From the NCBI GenBank assembly GCA_028694545.1, contig JAQVKV010000150.1:1-6344 (forward strand): a stretch of DNA of 6,344 bases, read 5' to 3'. Origin of the DNA: Zavarzinia sp. (GTDB taxonomy: Bacteria > Pseudomonadota > Alphaproteobacteria > Zavarziniales > Zavarziniaceae). The notes beneath the pieces are model-generated. The model ran no database searches, was not told the origin of the DNA, and was given only the letters and a program-made list of their open reading frames with translations. Position numbers and translations under genes: made by a program. Positions 1 to 5,624 of this stretch are shown here, piece after piece (the first letter of the stretch is position 1; every line of letters begins with the position of its first letter).

Positions 1-197
1 CCCTCGTGCTGCAAGGCGAGATCTATGCCGTCGCCGCCCTGGCCGGCGGCTATGCCGTCGTCGCGGGGGAGATTCTGGCCGGCCTGCCGCCACTGCCCGC
101 CTTGCTGCTCGGCGCCGCGCTTTGCCTCGTGCTCCGCCTGCTCTCCCTCTATCGCGGCTGGACGCTGTGGCATCCGCCGGCCCCGCCCGGCCTCTGA
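1..197 (+). CDS. TRIC/UPF0126 family membrane protein, C-terminal fragment (5' end outside window)
   Basis: This is the 3' end of a gene that begins left of the window. The frame is open from base 3 and stops with TGA at 195-197, giving about 64 residues. They include GEIYAVAALAGG, a hydrophobic stretch (roughly LPALLLGAALCLVL) and a closing RLLSLYRGWTLWHP. This order (GEIYA-type start of a glycine-rich helix, a last hydrophobic helix, then an R-L-L-x-L basic end) matches the second repeat of the UPF0126/PF03458 domain, known from E. coli YicG and bacterial TRIC cation channels. The family sits in the inner membrane. Bacterial members have been described as trimeric cation channels or as possible glycine transporters, and which applies here cannot be told from the fragment. 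The next gene starts 13 bases after the stop, which suggests cotranscription. The family call is a match by eye to a short fragment; orientation and reading frame are certain. Confidence 0.72.
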   Translation, partial: LVLQGEIYAVAALAGGYAVVAGEILAGLPPLPALLLGAALCLVLRLLSLYRGWTLWHPPAPPGL

Positions 198-210
198 AGG
201 CCGTGCCGTC

Positions 211-638
211 ATGACCGACCTGGCCCGCATCCGCCTGCCCGACCACCCCCTGGCCATCCGCCCGGCCGAGGCGATCGCCGACCGCCTGCCGATCCGGGGG
301 TCCACGGCCGCTGGATGGTGTTGCGCGAATTGACGGCGGCCTTCAAGACGGGACCCGCGCGCCCGGTGGCGCTCGGCTTCCGGCGCCGGCACCGCCGGGC
401 CTGGGAGGTGACGGACGGATCGGGTCGCGCCAAGGTCTGGCCGATCATGCCGCCGACCCGGCCGATGCTGCTGGATGCCGAAGGGACGACGATCCTCGGC
501 GTGATGCCGGACGGCGTGCATATCCTGCCGGTCGATGCCCAGGGCCGTTTCCTGCGCCTGACGCCCGAGGAGCTGGAAGCCCTGCATGCCAGCCTTCCCT
601 CCAGATCTCCGGTCCCGCGCGACCGAATGGAGGCTTGA
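211..638 (+). pseudogene. Unrecognised small protein gene with a one-base frame break
   Basis: I do not recognise the family. An ATG at 211, ten bases after a GAAGG ribosome-site-like sequence (196-200), opens a frame starting MTDLARIRLPDHPLAIRP. That frame stops early at 331-333. From about 297 onward the coding signal (G/C at third positions, plausible protein) moves to another frame, reading VHGRWMVLRELTAAF and continuing to TGA at 636-638. The shift lies at a run of five G (296-300). One extra G, or a -1 slip there, joins both parts into one protein of about 142 residues, soluble-looking and rich in Arg and Pro, with no membrane segment or signal peptide. The second frame has no usual start codon before ATG 315, so a separate 107-residue gene at 315-638 is possible by re-initiation, but it would lack the well-coded N-terminal part. 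Explanations are a sequencing or assembly error, a real inactivating indel, or frameshifting; the first two seem likelier. The gene probably shares a transcript with the TRIC-like gene upstream. Confidence 0.6.
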
Positions 639-663
639 CCTTCCGCCCGGCGGACGCGATAGA
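635..663 (+). promoter_or_regulatory. Candidate sigma-70 type promoter of the SDR gene
   Basis: TTGACC (635-640) resembles a -35 box, with five of six bases matching TTGACA. After a 17-base spacer comes GATAGA (658-663), a weaker -10 candidate. Transcription would begin near 670 and give a leader of about 45 bases before the ATG at 715. The -35 box overlaps the stop codon of the preceding gene. The call rests on motif and spacing only. An alternative lies in the AT-richer stretch 679-700. Confidence 0.4.
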
Positions 664-702
664 ACGCCCCGGGCCTGTATTTGCTTCTAAAGACACATAA
701 GA

Positions 703-708
703 GGGAGA
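703..708 (+). promoter_or_regulatory. Ribosome binding site of the SDR gene
   Basis: GGGAGA lies six bases before ATG 715 and fixes that start. The protein begins MSIRFDNRVAIVTGAG, and the short lead into the first beta strand is normal for the family. Confidence 0.7.
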
Positions 709-714
709 GTCAGC

Positions 715-1599
715 ATGTCCATTCGCTTCGACAATCGCGTCGCCATCGTCACCGGCGCGGGCGGCGGCCTCGGCCGCAGCCATGCCCTCGAGCTCGCCAA
801 GCGCGGTGCCAAGGTGGTGGTGAACGACCTCGGCGGCGCTGTCGACGGTTCCGGTTCCTCGGCGGGTGCCGCCCAGCGCGTCGTCGACGAGATCAAGGCG
901 GCGGGCGGCGAAGCGGTGGCCGACACCAATTCGGTCTCGACCCCCGAAACCGCCGAAGCCCTGGTGAAGACCGCGATCGACACCTACGGCAAGCTCGACA
1001 TCGTCATCAACAACGCCGGCATCCTGCGCGACAAGAGCTTCGCCAAGGGCGAACTGGCCGACTTCAAGCTGGTGATCGAAGTCCACCTGATGGGTTCGGT
1101 CTATGTCACCAAGGCCGCCTGGCCGCACCTGCAGGCCAACAACTACGGCCGCGTGGTCATGACCTCGTCGGCGTCCGGCCTCTACGGCAACTTCGGACAG
1201 GCCAACTATGGTTCGGCCAAGATGGGTCTCGTCGGCCTGATGAACACCCTGAAGCTGGAAGGCCAGAAGAACGACATCCGCGTGAACACGATCGCGCCGG
1301 TCGCCGCCACCCGCATGACCGAGAACCTGCTGCCGCCGGCCGTGCTCGAGACCCTGAAGCCGGAACTCGTCACCGCGGGCGTCATGCACCTCGTTCAGGA
1401 AAACAGCCCGAACGGCGTGATCCTGGAAGCCGGCGCCGGCTATTACTCGACCGTGCAGATCGTCGAGGGCACGGGCGCCAAGCTCGGCGCCGAGGTGAGC
1501 GCCGAAGACGTCGCCGCCGCCTGGGACAAGATCGCGGACATGAGCGGTGCCACCCCGGCCTTCTCGTCCAACGAAAAGCTGGCGCTGATCTTCGCCTGA
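715..1599 (+). CDS. SDR family (3R)-hydroxyacyl-CoA dehydrogenase, MFE-2 type
   Basis: A 294-residue short-chain dehydrogenase with a Rossmann fold. Visible motifs are the cofactor loop TGAGGGLG (13-20), D38 in NDLGG at the end of beta strand 2 (an acidic residue there favours NAD+ over NADP+), NNAG (99-102), catalytic S152 and the YxxxK pair Y165/K169. VHLMGSVYVTKAAWPH, TSSASGLYGNFGQANY and NTIAP-x4-RMTE follow the dehydrogenase unit of peroxisomal multifunctional enzyme 2 (HSD17B4/Fox2) closely. The tail also fits: after residue 230 it keeps the VLEAGAGYY-like strand and the AAAWDKIADMSGATPAF segment seen after that unit. The family oxidises (3R)-3-hydroxyacyl-CoA to 3-ketoacyl-CoA in the cytoplasm. 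Here it stands alone; the hydratase and SCP-2 domains fused to it in eukaryotes are absent. It has its own candidate promoter and a terminator, so it looks monocistronic. Family membership is sure; the exact substrate (fatty acyl, bile or sterol side chain, or other CoA ester) is inferred. Confidence 0.9.
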   Translation: MSIRFDNRVAIVTGAGGGLGRSHALELAKRGAKVVVNDLGGAVDGSGSSAGAAQRVVDEIKAAGGEAVADTNSVSTPETAEALVKTAIDTYGKLDIVINNAGILRDKSFAKGELADFKLVIEVHLMGSVYVTKAAWPHLQANNYGRVVMTSSASGLYGNFGQANYGSAKMGLVGLMNTLKLEGQKNDIRVNTIAPVAATRMTENLLPPAVLETLKPELVTAGVMHLVQENSPNGVILEAGAGYYSTVQIVEGTGAKLGAEVSAEDVAAAWDKIADMSGATPAFSSNEKLALIFA

Positions 1600-1605
1600 T
1601 TTTCC

Positions 1606-1641
1606 GGATGCCGGCCCGTCCCCGGGCCGGCATCCCCTTTT
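1606..1641 (+). terminator. Intrinsic terminator of the SDR gene
   Basis: A perfect 13-base-pair GC-rich stem (1606-1618 with 1623-1635) closes a four-base loop (TCCC) and is followed by CCTTTT (1636-1641). It starts six bases after the TGA at 1597-1599. On the other strand no T run follows the hairpin, so it should act on plus-strand transcription only. Confidence 0.82.
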
Positions 1642-1643
1642 CC

Positions 1644-1724
1644 CGTCATCCCGGCGCAGGCCGGGATCTGGTCGGGATAAAGCGCTCTCTCCGGATGAAG
1701 GCCCCGGCCTTCGCCGGGACGACG
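1644..1724. repeat. REP-like paired palindromic repeat in convergent spacer
   Basis: Two copies of a palindromic unit face each other. The left arm (1644-1666) and the reverse complement of the right arm (1702-1724) agree at 20 of 23 positions. Each arm also folds alone: ATCCCGGC/GCCGGGAT (1648-1655 with 1660-1667, four-base loop) on the left and CCCGGC/GCCGGG (1703-1708 with 1713-1718) on the right. The CGTCATCCCGGCG core resembles dispersed intergenic repeats known from many alphaproteobacterial genomes, comparable to enterobacterial REP/BIME elements. The right arm ends ten bases past the stop of the minus-strand matB, so the folded RNA could protect or end that transcript. A role in termination is inferred. 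Confidence 0.72.
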
Positions 1725-1733
1725 ATTTCAGCC

Positions 1734-3251
1734 CTATCCCTGATAGAGATCGCGATAGGTCTCGCGCAGCAGGGCCTTCTGGACCTTGCCCATGGTGTTG
1801 CGGGGCAATTCGTCGATGAAGACCACCGCCTTTGGCTGCTTGAATTTGGCCAGCCGGCCATCGAGCGCCGCGAGGATCGCCGCCCCGTCCCGGGCCGCCC
1901 CTTTCTCCGGCACGACGACCGCCGTCACCCCCTCGCCAAAATCGGGATGGGGCACGCCGATCACGGCGCTTTCGATTACGCCAGGCAGGGCGTCGATCTC
2001 CCCCTCCACTTCCTTCGGATAGACGTTGAAACCGCCCGAGATCACCAGATCCTTGCCCCGGCCGACGATGTGGACGTAACCCTCCGCGTCAATCATGCCA
2101 AGGTCGCCGGTGATGAAGAAGCCGTCGGGCCGGAATTCGGCGGCCGTCTTTTCCGGCATGCGCCAGTAACCCTTGAAGACATTGGCGCCCGCAACCTCGA
2201 TCATGCCGATCTCGCCTTGGGGCAGCGGGGCGCCGCTCTCCGGATCGGCGACGCGCAGCGCGACACCCGGCAAGGGGAAGCCGACCGTGCCCGGCACCCG
2301 CGCCCCGTCGTAGGGGTTCGAGGTGTTCATGTTCGTCTCGGTCATGCCGTAGCGTTCAAGGATGGCGTGACCCGTGCGCGCCTCGAAGGCGAGATGCGTC
2401 TCGGCCAGCAGGGGCGCGGATCCCGAGACGAAGAGGCGCATGGGCCCCGCCACCGCGCGCGTCAGCCCCTCTTCCGCCAGCAGGCGGACATAGAAGGTGG
2501 GCACGCCCATGAGGCAGGTCGCCCCCGGCATCAGCGACAGCACCTCGCGCGGATCGAAGCGCGGCAGGAAGACCATGGACGCCCTCGCCATCAGGATGGT
2601 GTTGGTCGCGACGAACAGCCCGTGGGTATGGAAGATCGGCAGGGCGTGGATCAGCACGTCGTCAGACGAAAAGCGCCAGTAGTCGACCAGCGTCGCCGCG
2701 TTGGAGGCGAGATTGTCGTGGGACAGCATGGCGCCCTTGGAACGCCCCGTGGTACCCGATGTATAGAGGATGGCGGCGAGATCGTCCGCCCCGCGCGCCA
2801 CATCCTCGAAGATGTCCGGGGCCTCCGCCGCCAGCGGCGGCAGGTTGCCCTCGCCCGCCGTGCCCAGGGTCACGCAGCGCGCGCCGACCCCGGCCGCCAG
2901 CGGCGCCGAGACCGCTTCCCGTTCCGGCGTCACCACCACCACGCGGGGTTCCGCGTCGCCGATGAAATAGGCGAGTTCGTTCGGCGTATAGGCGGTGTTC
3001 AGCGGCAGGAAGACCGCGCCCGCGCGCACGCAGGCAAGGTAAAGCATGAGCGCGTCGACACTCTTCTCGACCTGCACCGCCACCCGGTCCCCGGGCACGA
3101 CGCCAAGCCAGACGAGGGCATGGGCAAGGCGCGCCGAACGGGTGAGAAGATCGCCATGGCTCATCGCCGCCTGCGCGCCATGCGCGAGGATGAAGGGACG
3201 CGCCGCATCCCCCGGACCGGGCTTCAGGCGATCGAACAGCCAGTTGCTCAC
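1734..3251 (-). CDS. matB: Malonyl-CoA synthetase (malonate--CoA ligase)
   Basis: A 505-residue enzyme of the ANL acyl-CoA synthetase superfamily. It makes malonyl-CoA from malonate, CoA and ATP through a malonyl-AMP intermediate in the cytoplasm. Motifs in order: EKSVDALMLYLA and PLNTAYTPNELAYFI (about 62-97), phosphate-binding loop YTSGTTGRSKG (163-173), ALPIFHTHGLF (203-213), VSGSAPL (275-281), A5 motif RYGMTETNMNTSNPYDG (300-316), TGDLG (381-385), hinge GRGKDLVISGGFNVYP (397-412) and the C-terminal catalytic lysine K489 in NTMGKVQK. The stretches around A5 and the hinge match Rhizobium/Rhodopseudomonas MatB nearly residue for residue, which separates it from general fatty acyl ligases. 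The start is GTG at 3251: an AGGAAG site (3259-3264) lies seven bases upstream, and the N-terminus MSNWLFDRL fits the family. It overlaps the stop of the decarboxylase gene by four bases, so translation is probably coupled. In related species the catalytic lysine can be acetylated; whether that happens here is unknown. Confidence 0.94.
   Translation of the reverse strand: MSNWLFDRLKPGPGDAARPFILAHGAQAAMSHGDLLTRSARLAHALVWLGVVPGDRVAVQVEKSVDALMLYLACVRAGAVFLPLNTAYTPNELAYFIGDAEPRVVVVTPEREAVSAPLAAGVGARCVTLGTAGEGNLPPLAAEAPDIFEDVARGADDLAAILYTSGTTGRSKGAMLSHDNLASNAATLVDYWRFSSDDVLIHALPIFHTHGLFVATNTILMARASMVFLPRFDPREVLSLMPGATCLMGVPTFYVRLLAEEGLTRAVAGPMRLFVSGSAPLLAETHLAFEARTGHAILERYGMTETNMNTSNPYDGARVPGTVGFPLPGVALRVADPESGAPLPQGEIGMIEVAGANVFKGYWRMPEKTAAEFRPDGFFITGDLGMIDAEGYVHIVGRGKDLVISGGFNVYPKEVEGEIDALPGVIESAVIGVPHPDFGEGVTAVVVPEKGAARDGAAILAALDGRLAKFKQPKAVVFIDELPRNTMGKVQKALLRETYRDLYQG
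3248..3251 (-). other. Four-base stop/start overlap between matA and matB
   Basis: On the minus strand the bases GTGA serve both as the GTG start of matB (3251-3249) and as part of the TGA stop of matA (3250-3248). The matB ribosome site AGGAAG lies inside the last codons of matA. This arrangement indicates one transcript and translational coupling. Confidence 0.88.
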
Positions 3252-4687
3252 GATTGCGCTTCCTTTTCCAGGCTTTCGCCCAGCGACCAGCCGAGATTGC
3301 CGAGGCGGAAACGCCCGCCGCCGCTGGCGACTTCAGGCTCGGGCAACGGGCGCAGCAAGGCGTGGACGGCGGGCGAAGCCACAGCTTCTCCCCTTGTCGC
3401 CCAGGCTTCGTGGTTCGCCTCGATGTCGTCGAGGTCATAGAGATAATTCACCATCACCCCGAAGGACTGGCGCAAGCCGTTGGCCGAACGATCGCCCAGC
3501 GGATTGATGCGTTCCAGCCGGGCACCATTGCCGAGGTGAAAACGCGCGACCGGATCGATCACCCGGCCGTCCCTGGTCCGGGCCTTCAGCATGTAATGCG
3601 CGCAGGCCCTCGCCAACGCGGCATTCACCGCCGCCGCCGTCTCGCCGTTCAGATACCAGTCGGGCCGATCCAGCGCGGCCAGCGTCGTCTTCTCGCCCTC
3701 GCTCAGGAAGGCCGCGCCCTCGTCCGCCGCCGCGCGGGTCGCGGCCAGCCAGCGGGCGAAACCGGGCACCGGGGAAAGAGTAACGAAATTGGTCACGTTC
3801 GGCAGCTCGCGGCGCAATTCCTCGACCACCTGCTTGATCAGGAAATTGCCGAAGGAAATGCCGCGCAAGCCCTCCTGGCAGTTGGAGATCGAATAGAAGA
3901 CGGCGGTGGTCGCCCGCGTGGGGTCGGTCTGTTCCCGCTGTTCGGCCAGCACGCCCTGGATGTCGCCCGGGATCGCGCCGGTCAGCGCCACCTCGACGAA
4001 GATCAGCGGATCATCGACGAGCTGGGGATGAAAGAAGGCGTAGAGCCTGCGGTCGGCGGGGGCGAGGCGGCGGCGCAGGTCGTCCCAGTCATGGATCTGG
4101 TGCACCGCCTCGTAGCGGATGATGCGCTCGAGGACATTCGCCGGCGTCGACCAGTCGATCCGCCGCAGGACGAGAAAGCCCCGGTTGAACCAGCTCGAGA
4201 ACAGATGCTCGAAATCGCTGTCGAGGGCGGGCAAGGTCGGGTCCTGCGACCGGATCTTCAGCAGAAAGGCGCGCATCTCGACGAGGAGCGCGGTGCCGCC
4301 CGGGGCAAGGTTCAGGCGCCGCAGCACTTCCTGCCGGCGCGGCTCCGCCGCGCTCTGCAGGTCGGCCATGGTGGTCGGGCCCGGGTTGTGGCGATATTCC
4401 TCGATCGCGGCATCGAGCCTTGCGATGTGCGGGCCATAGGCTCTTGCGAGCAGGAGCAGGAAATCCGCCTTGCCCTCGTCGCCCGCGTTCCGCCACAGAT
4501 CGAGGATGCGGCGCGCCAGCGCGATGCCCGAGGCTTCGCCCCGACCCGACAGCAGGGCTTCGACCAGGGGTGCGAAATCGGGCCGCGACGGGGCCGACAA
4601 GGCGGGCGCTGACCGTCGCTCGATCAGGCCGCGCCCGCGGCTCCGGATCGTTTCCAGAAGATCGGAGAAGAATCCCGACGTGCTCAT
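3248..4687 (-). CDS. matA: Malonyl-CoA decarboxylase
   Basis: A 479-residue member of the malonyl-CoA decarboxylase family (MCD, PF05292), called matA in Rhizobium and mlycd in animals. It releases CO2 from malonyl-CoA to give acetyl-CoA. The N-terminal half (about 1-165) is the alpha-helical domain and ends near SSWFNRGFLVLRRIDW. The C-terminal half has the acetyltransferase-like fold, with VEVALTGAIPGDIQ (231-244), TAVFYSISNCQEGL (261-274), FGNFLIKQVVEELR (279-292), TLSPVPGFARWL (303-314) and VARFHLGNGARLERIN (380-395). S305 and H384 correspond to the catalytic Ser and His described for human MCD. No peroxisomal or mitochondrial-type targeting signal is seen, so it should be cytoplasmic. 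The start at 4687 is chosen because GGGGAGA (4693-4699) lies just upstream; the frame is open another 23 codons to 4756, but that extension has poor coding character. It is first in the two-gene operon with matB, and together they convert malonate to acetyl-CoA. Confidence 0.93.
   Translation of the reverse strand: MSTSGFFSDLLETIRSRGRGLIERRSAPALSAPSRPDFAPLVEALLSGRGEASGIALARRILDLWRNAGDEGKADFLLLLARAYGPHIARLDAAIEEYRHNPGPTTMADLQSAAEPRRQEVLRRLNLAPGGTALLVEMRAFLLKIRSQDPTLPALDSDFEHLFSSWFNRGFLVLRRIDWSTPANVLERIIRYEAVHQIHDWDDLRRRLAPADRRLYAFFHPQLVDDPLIFVEVALTGAIPGDIQGVLAEQREQTDPTRATTAVFYSISNCQEGLRGISFGNFLIKQVVEELRRELPNVTNFVTLSPVPGFARWLAATRAAADEGAAFLSEGEKTTLAALDRPDWYLNGETAAAVNAALARACAHYMLKARTRDGRVIDPVARFHLGNGARLERINPLGDRSANGLRQSFGVMVNYLYDLDDIEANHEAWATRGEAVASPAVHALLRPLPEPEVASGGGRFRLGNLGWSLGESLEKEAQS
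3259..3264 (-). promoter_or_regulatory. Ribosome binding site of matB
   Basis: AGGAAG on the minus strand sits seven bases before the GTG at 3251-3249. It decides the non-ATG start of matB and lies within matA coding sequence. Confidence 0.68.
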
Positions 4688-4692
4688 GACCG

Positions 4693-4699
4693 TCTCCCC
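4693..4699 (-). promoter_or_regulatory. Ribosome binding site of matA
   Basis: GGGGAGA on the minus strand lies five bases before the ATG at 4687-4685. It is the reason for preferring this start over the longer frame beginning at 4756. Confidence 0.72.
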
Positions 4700-4727
4700 A
4701 TACGCTGCAGGCGGCTGTCGCCGGGCC

Positions 4728-4756
4728 AGCATGAGGGGCGAGCGCCGGCCCTTCAA
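4728..4756 (-). promoter_or_regulatory. Weak candidate promoter of matA-matB
   Basis: On the minus strand TTGAAG (4756-4751) is followed after 17 bases by CATGCT (4733-4728), which would give a leader of about 35 bases. The -35 part is fair, but the -10 part matches only three of six consensus bases. No palindromic operator like the TTGTATACAA reported for MatR is visible between the divergent genes. Confidence 0.22.
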
Positions 4757-4830
4757 GCCCCCGTGGCATCCCCGTCATGCAATCCGGCCACGCGGGAACC
4801 CCGCCTCTTGTCCTGGGTTTATCCCGACAT

Positions 4831-4847
4831 GGAAAGCCCGTCTTTCC
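4831..4847 (+). other. Small hairpin in the leader region of lolA
   Basis: GGAAAG (4831-4836) and CTTTCC (4842-4847) can pair around a five-base loop, 38 bases before the preferred lolA start. No T run follows, so it is not a terminator. It may be chance or a small leader structure; the 4688-4885 spacer holds no other clear signal on this strand. Confidence 0.2.
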
Positions 4848-4885
4848 GCCTTGCTTTGGCCGATTTGCTGCCCCACCTTGCGCCC

Positions 4886-5551
4886 ATGTCGAACCCTGCC
4901 CCCGCCCTGCTGACCCGCCGCCGCACGCTCGGCCTTTCCCTTGGTCTCGGCGCCCTCAGCCTCAGTCTTCGCCCCTCCGCCGCCCACGCGGAACTGAACC
5001 AGCGCGATCGGACCGACATCGCCCGGGTGGAGGCCCTGTTCAACGACATCCGCACCCTGGAAGCCCGCTTCACCCAGGTCGATTCCAACGGCGGCTATGC
5101 CGAGGGGCGCCTTTTGCTGCGTCGCCCCGGGCGCCTGCGCTTCGAATACGACCCGCCCACCCCCCTGCTCATCGTCGCGGACGGCACCTGGCTCGTCGTC
5201 TACGACAAGGAGATCAAGCAGGTGGACCGCTATCCGCTGGGCCGCACGCCCATCGGCGTCCTCGTCCGCGACCGGATCGATTTCGGCGATGGTCTCGAAG
5301 TGACGGAGGTGCAGCGCGATTCCCAGGCTTTCGCCGTCTCCCTGATCGACCCCGCCCATCGCGACGACGGCAAGTTGACCCTCGTCTTCACCGAGAATCC
5401 TTTCGAGTTCCGGCAGTGGCAGGTACTCGACGCACAAGGGATCAACACCGTGGTCTCGCTCGACGGCATCAAGACCGGCGGCAGCTTCGATCCCGTGCTC
5501 TTCACCTTCACCGACCCGCCCGGCACGACCGGCAACCGCCATGACCGCTGA
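4886..5551 (+). CDS. lolA: Outer-membrane lipoprotein carrier protein LolA
   Basis: A 221-residue periplasmic protein of the LolA family (PF03548). LolA takes lipoproteins released by the LolCDE transporter and carries them to the outer membrane. Residues 1-35 are a signal peptide: TRRRTLGLSLG (10-20), a hydrophobic core, and a likely cut after AHA (33-35). The arginine run before the core resembles a Tat signal, although the consensus is imperfect. The mature part shows the family pattern TLEARFTQVDSNG (57-69), GRLLLRRPGRLRFEYDPP (74-91), LLIVADGTWLVVYDKEIKQ (94-112), a charged middle region and LVFTENPFEFRQWQVLDAQG (166-185). The start is uncertain: the frame is open from a GTG at 4763 with another ATG at 4829, and no start has a good ribosome site. 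ATG 4886 gives a normal n-region, and the bases before it have weaker third-position G/C. The gene is divergent from matA and shows no functional link to it. Confidence 0.88.
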   Translation: MSNPAPALLTRRRTLGLSLGLGALSLSLRPSAAHAELNQRDRTDIARVEALFNDIRTLEARFTQVDSNGGYAEGRLLLRRPGRLRFEYDPPTPLLIVADGTWLVVYDKEIKQVDRYPLGRTPIGVLVRDRIDFGDGLEVTEVQRDSQAFAVSLIDPAHRDDGKLTLVFTENPFEFRQWQVLDAQGINTVVSLDGIKTGGSFDPVLFTFTDPPGTTGNRHDR

Positions 5552-5593
5552 GTCCGCTGGCGTTGAGTCGCACCCGCGCTGAGCCTGCTTGCC

Positions 5594-5608
5594 GCCCCGA
5601 CGAGGGGC
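5594..5608 (+). other. Small GC hairpin between lolA and the hydrolase gene
   Basis: GCCCC (5594-5598) pairs with GGGGC (5604-5608) around GACGA. It includes the only purine-rich stretch (GAGGGG) before the ATG at 5625, but that stretch is about 17 bases away, further than normal for a ribosome site. No T run follows, so it is not an intrinsic terminator. A role in translation is speculative. Confidence 0.2.
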
Positions 5609-5624
5609 ATGGTAGCCGTTATAC

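Noticed and set aside
641..680. Terminator between the small gene and the SDR gene
   Set aside because: Only short GC self-complementary pieces are present, with no stable stem followed by a T run.
445..1389. Open frame of 314 codons on the minus strand opposite the SDR gene
   Set aside because: It is antisense to a gene with all SDR motifs, and its protein is rich in His, Gly and Asp with no family resemblance.
681..3440. Very long open frame (about 919 codons) on the plus strand across the SDR gene, the spacer and matB
   Set aside because: It is out of frame with the SDR gene and antisense to matB. The translation is low-complexity Arg/Gly/His-rich sequence typical of GC-rich shadow frames, and it reads through a terminator and a palindromic repeat.
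3254..4612. Open frame of 452 codons on the plus strand opposite malonyl-CoA decarboxylase
   Set aside because: It is the mirror frame of a well-supported gene. It has no recognisable domain, and the composition follows the codon bias of the real strand.
4688..4756. Longer N-terminus for malonyl-CoA decarboxylase, starting at 4756
   Set aside because: The extra 23 residues precede a strong ribosome site placed correctly for ATG 4687, and they do not look like a conserved part of the family.
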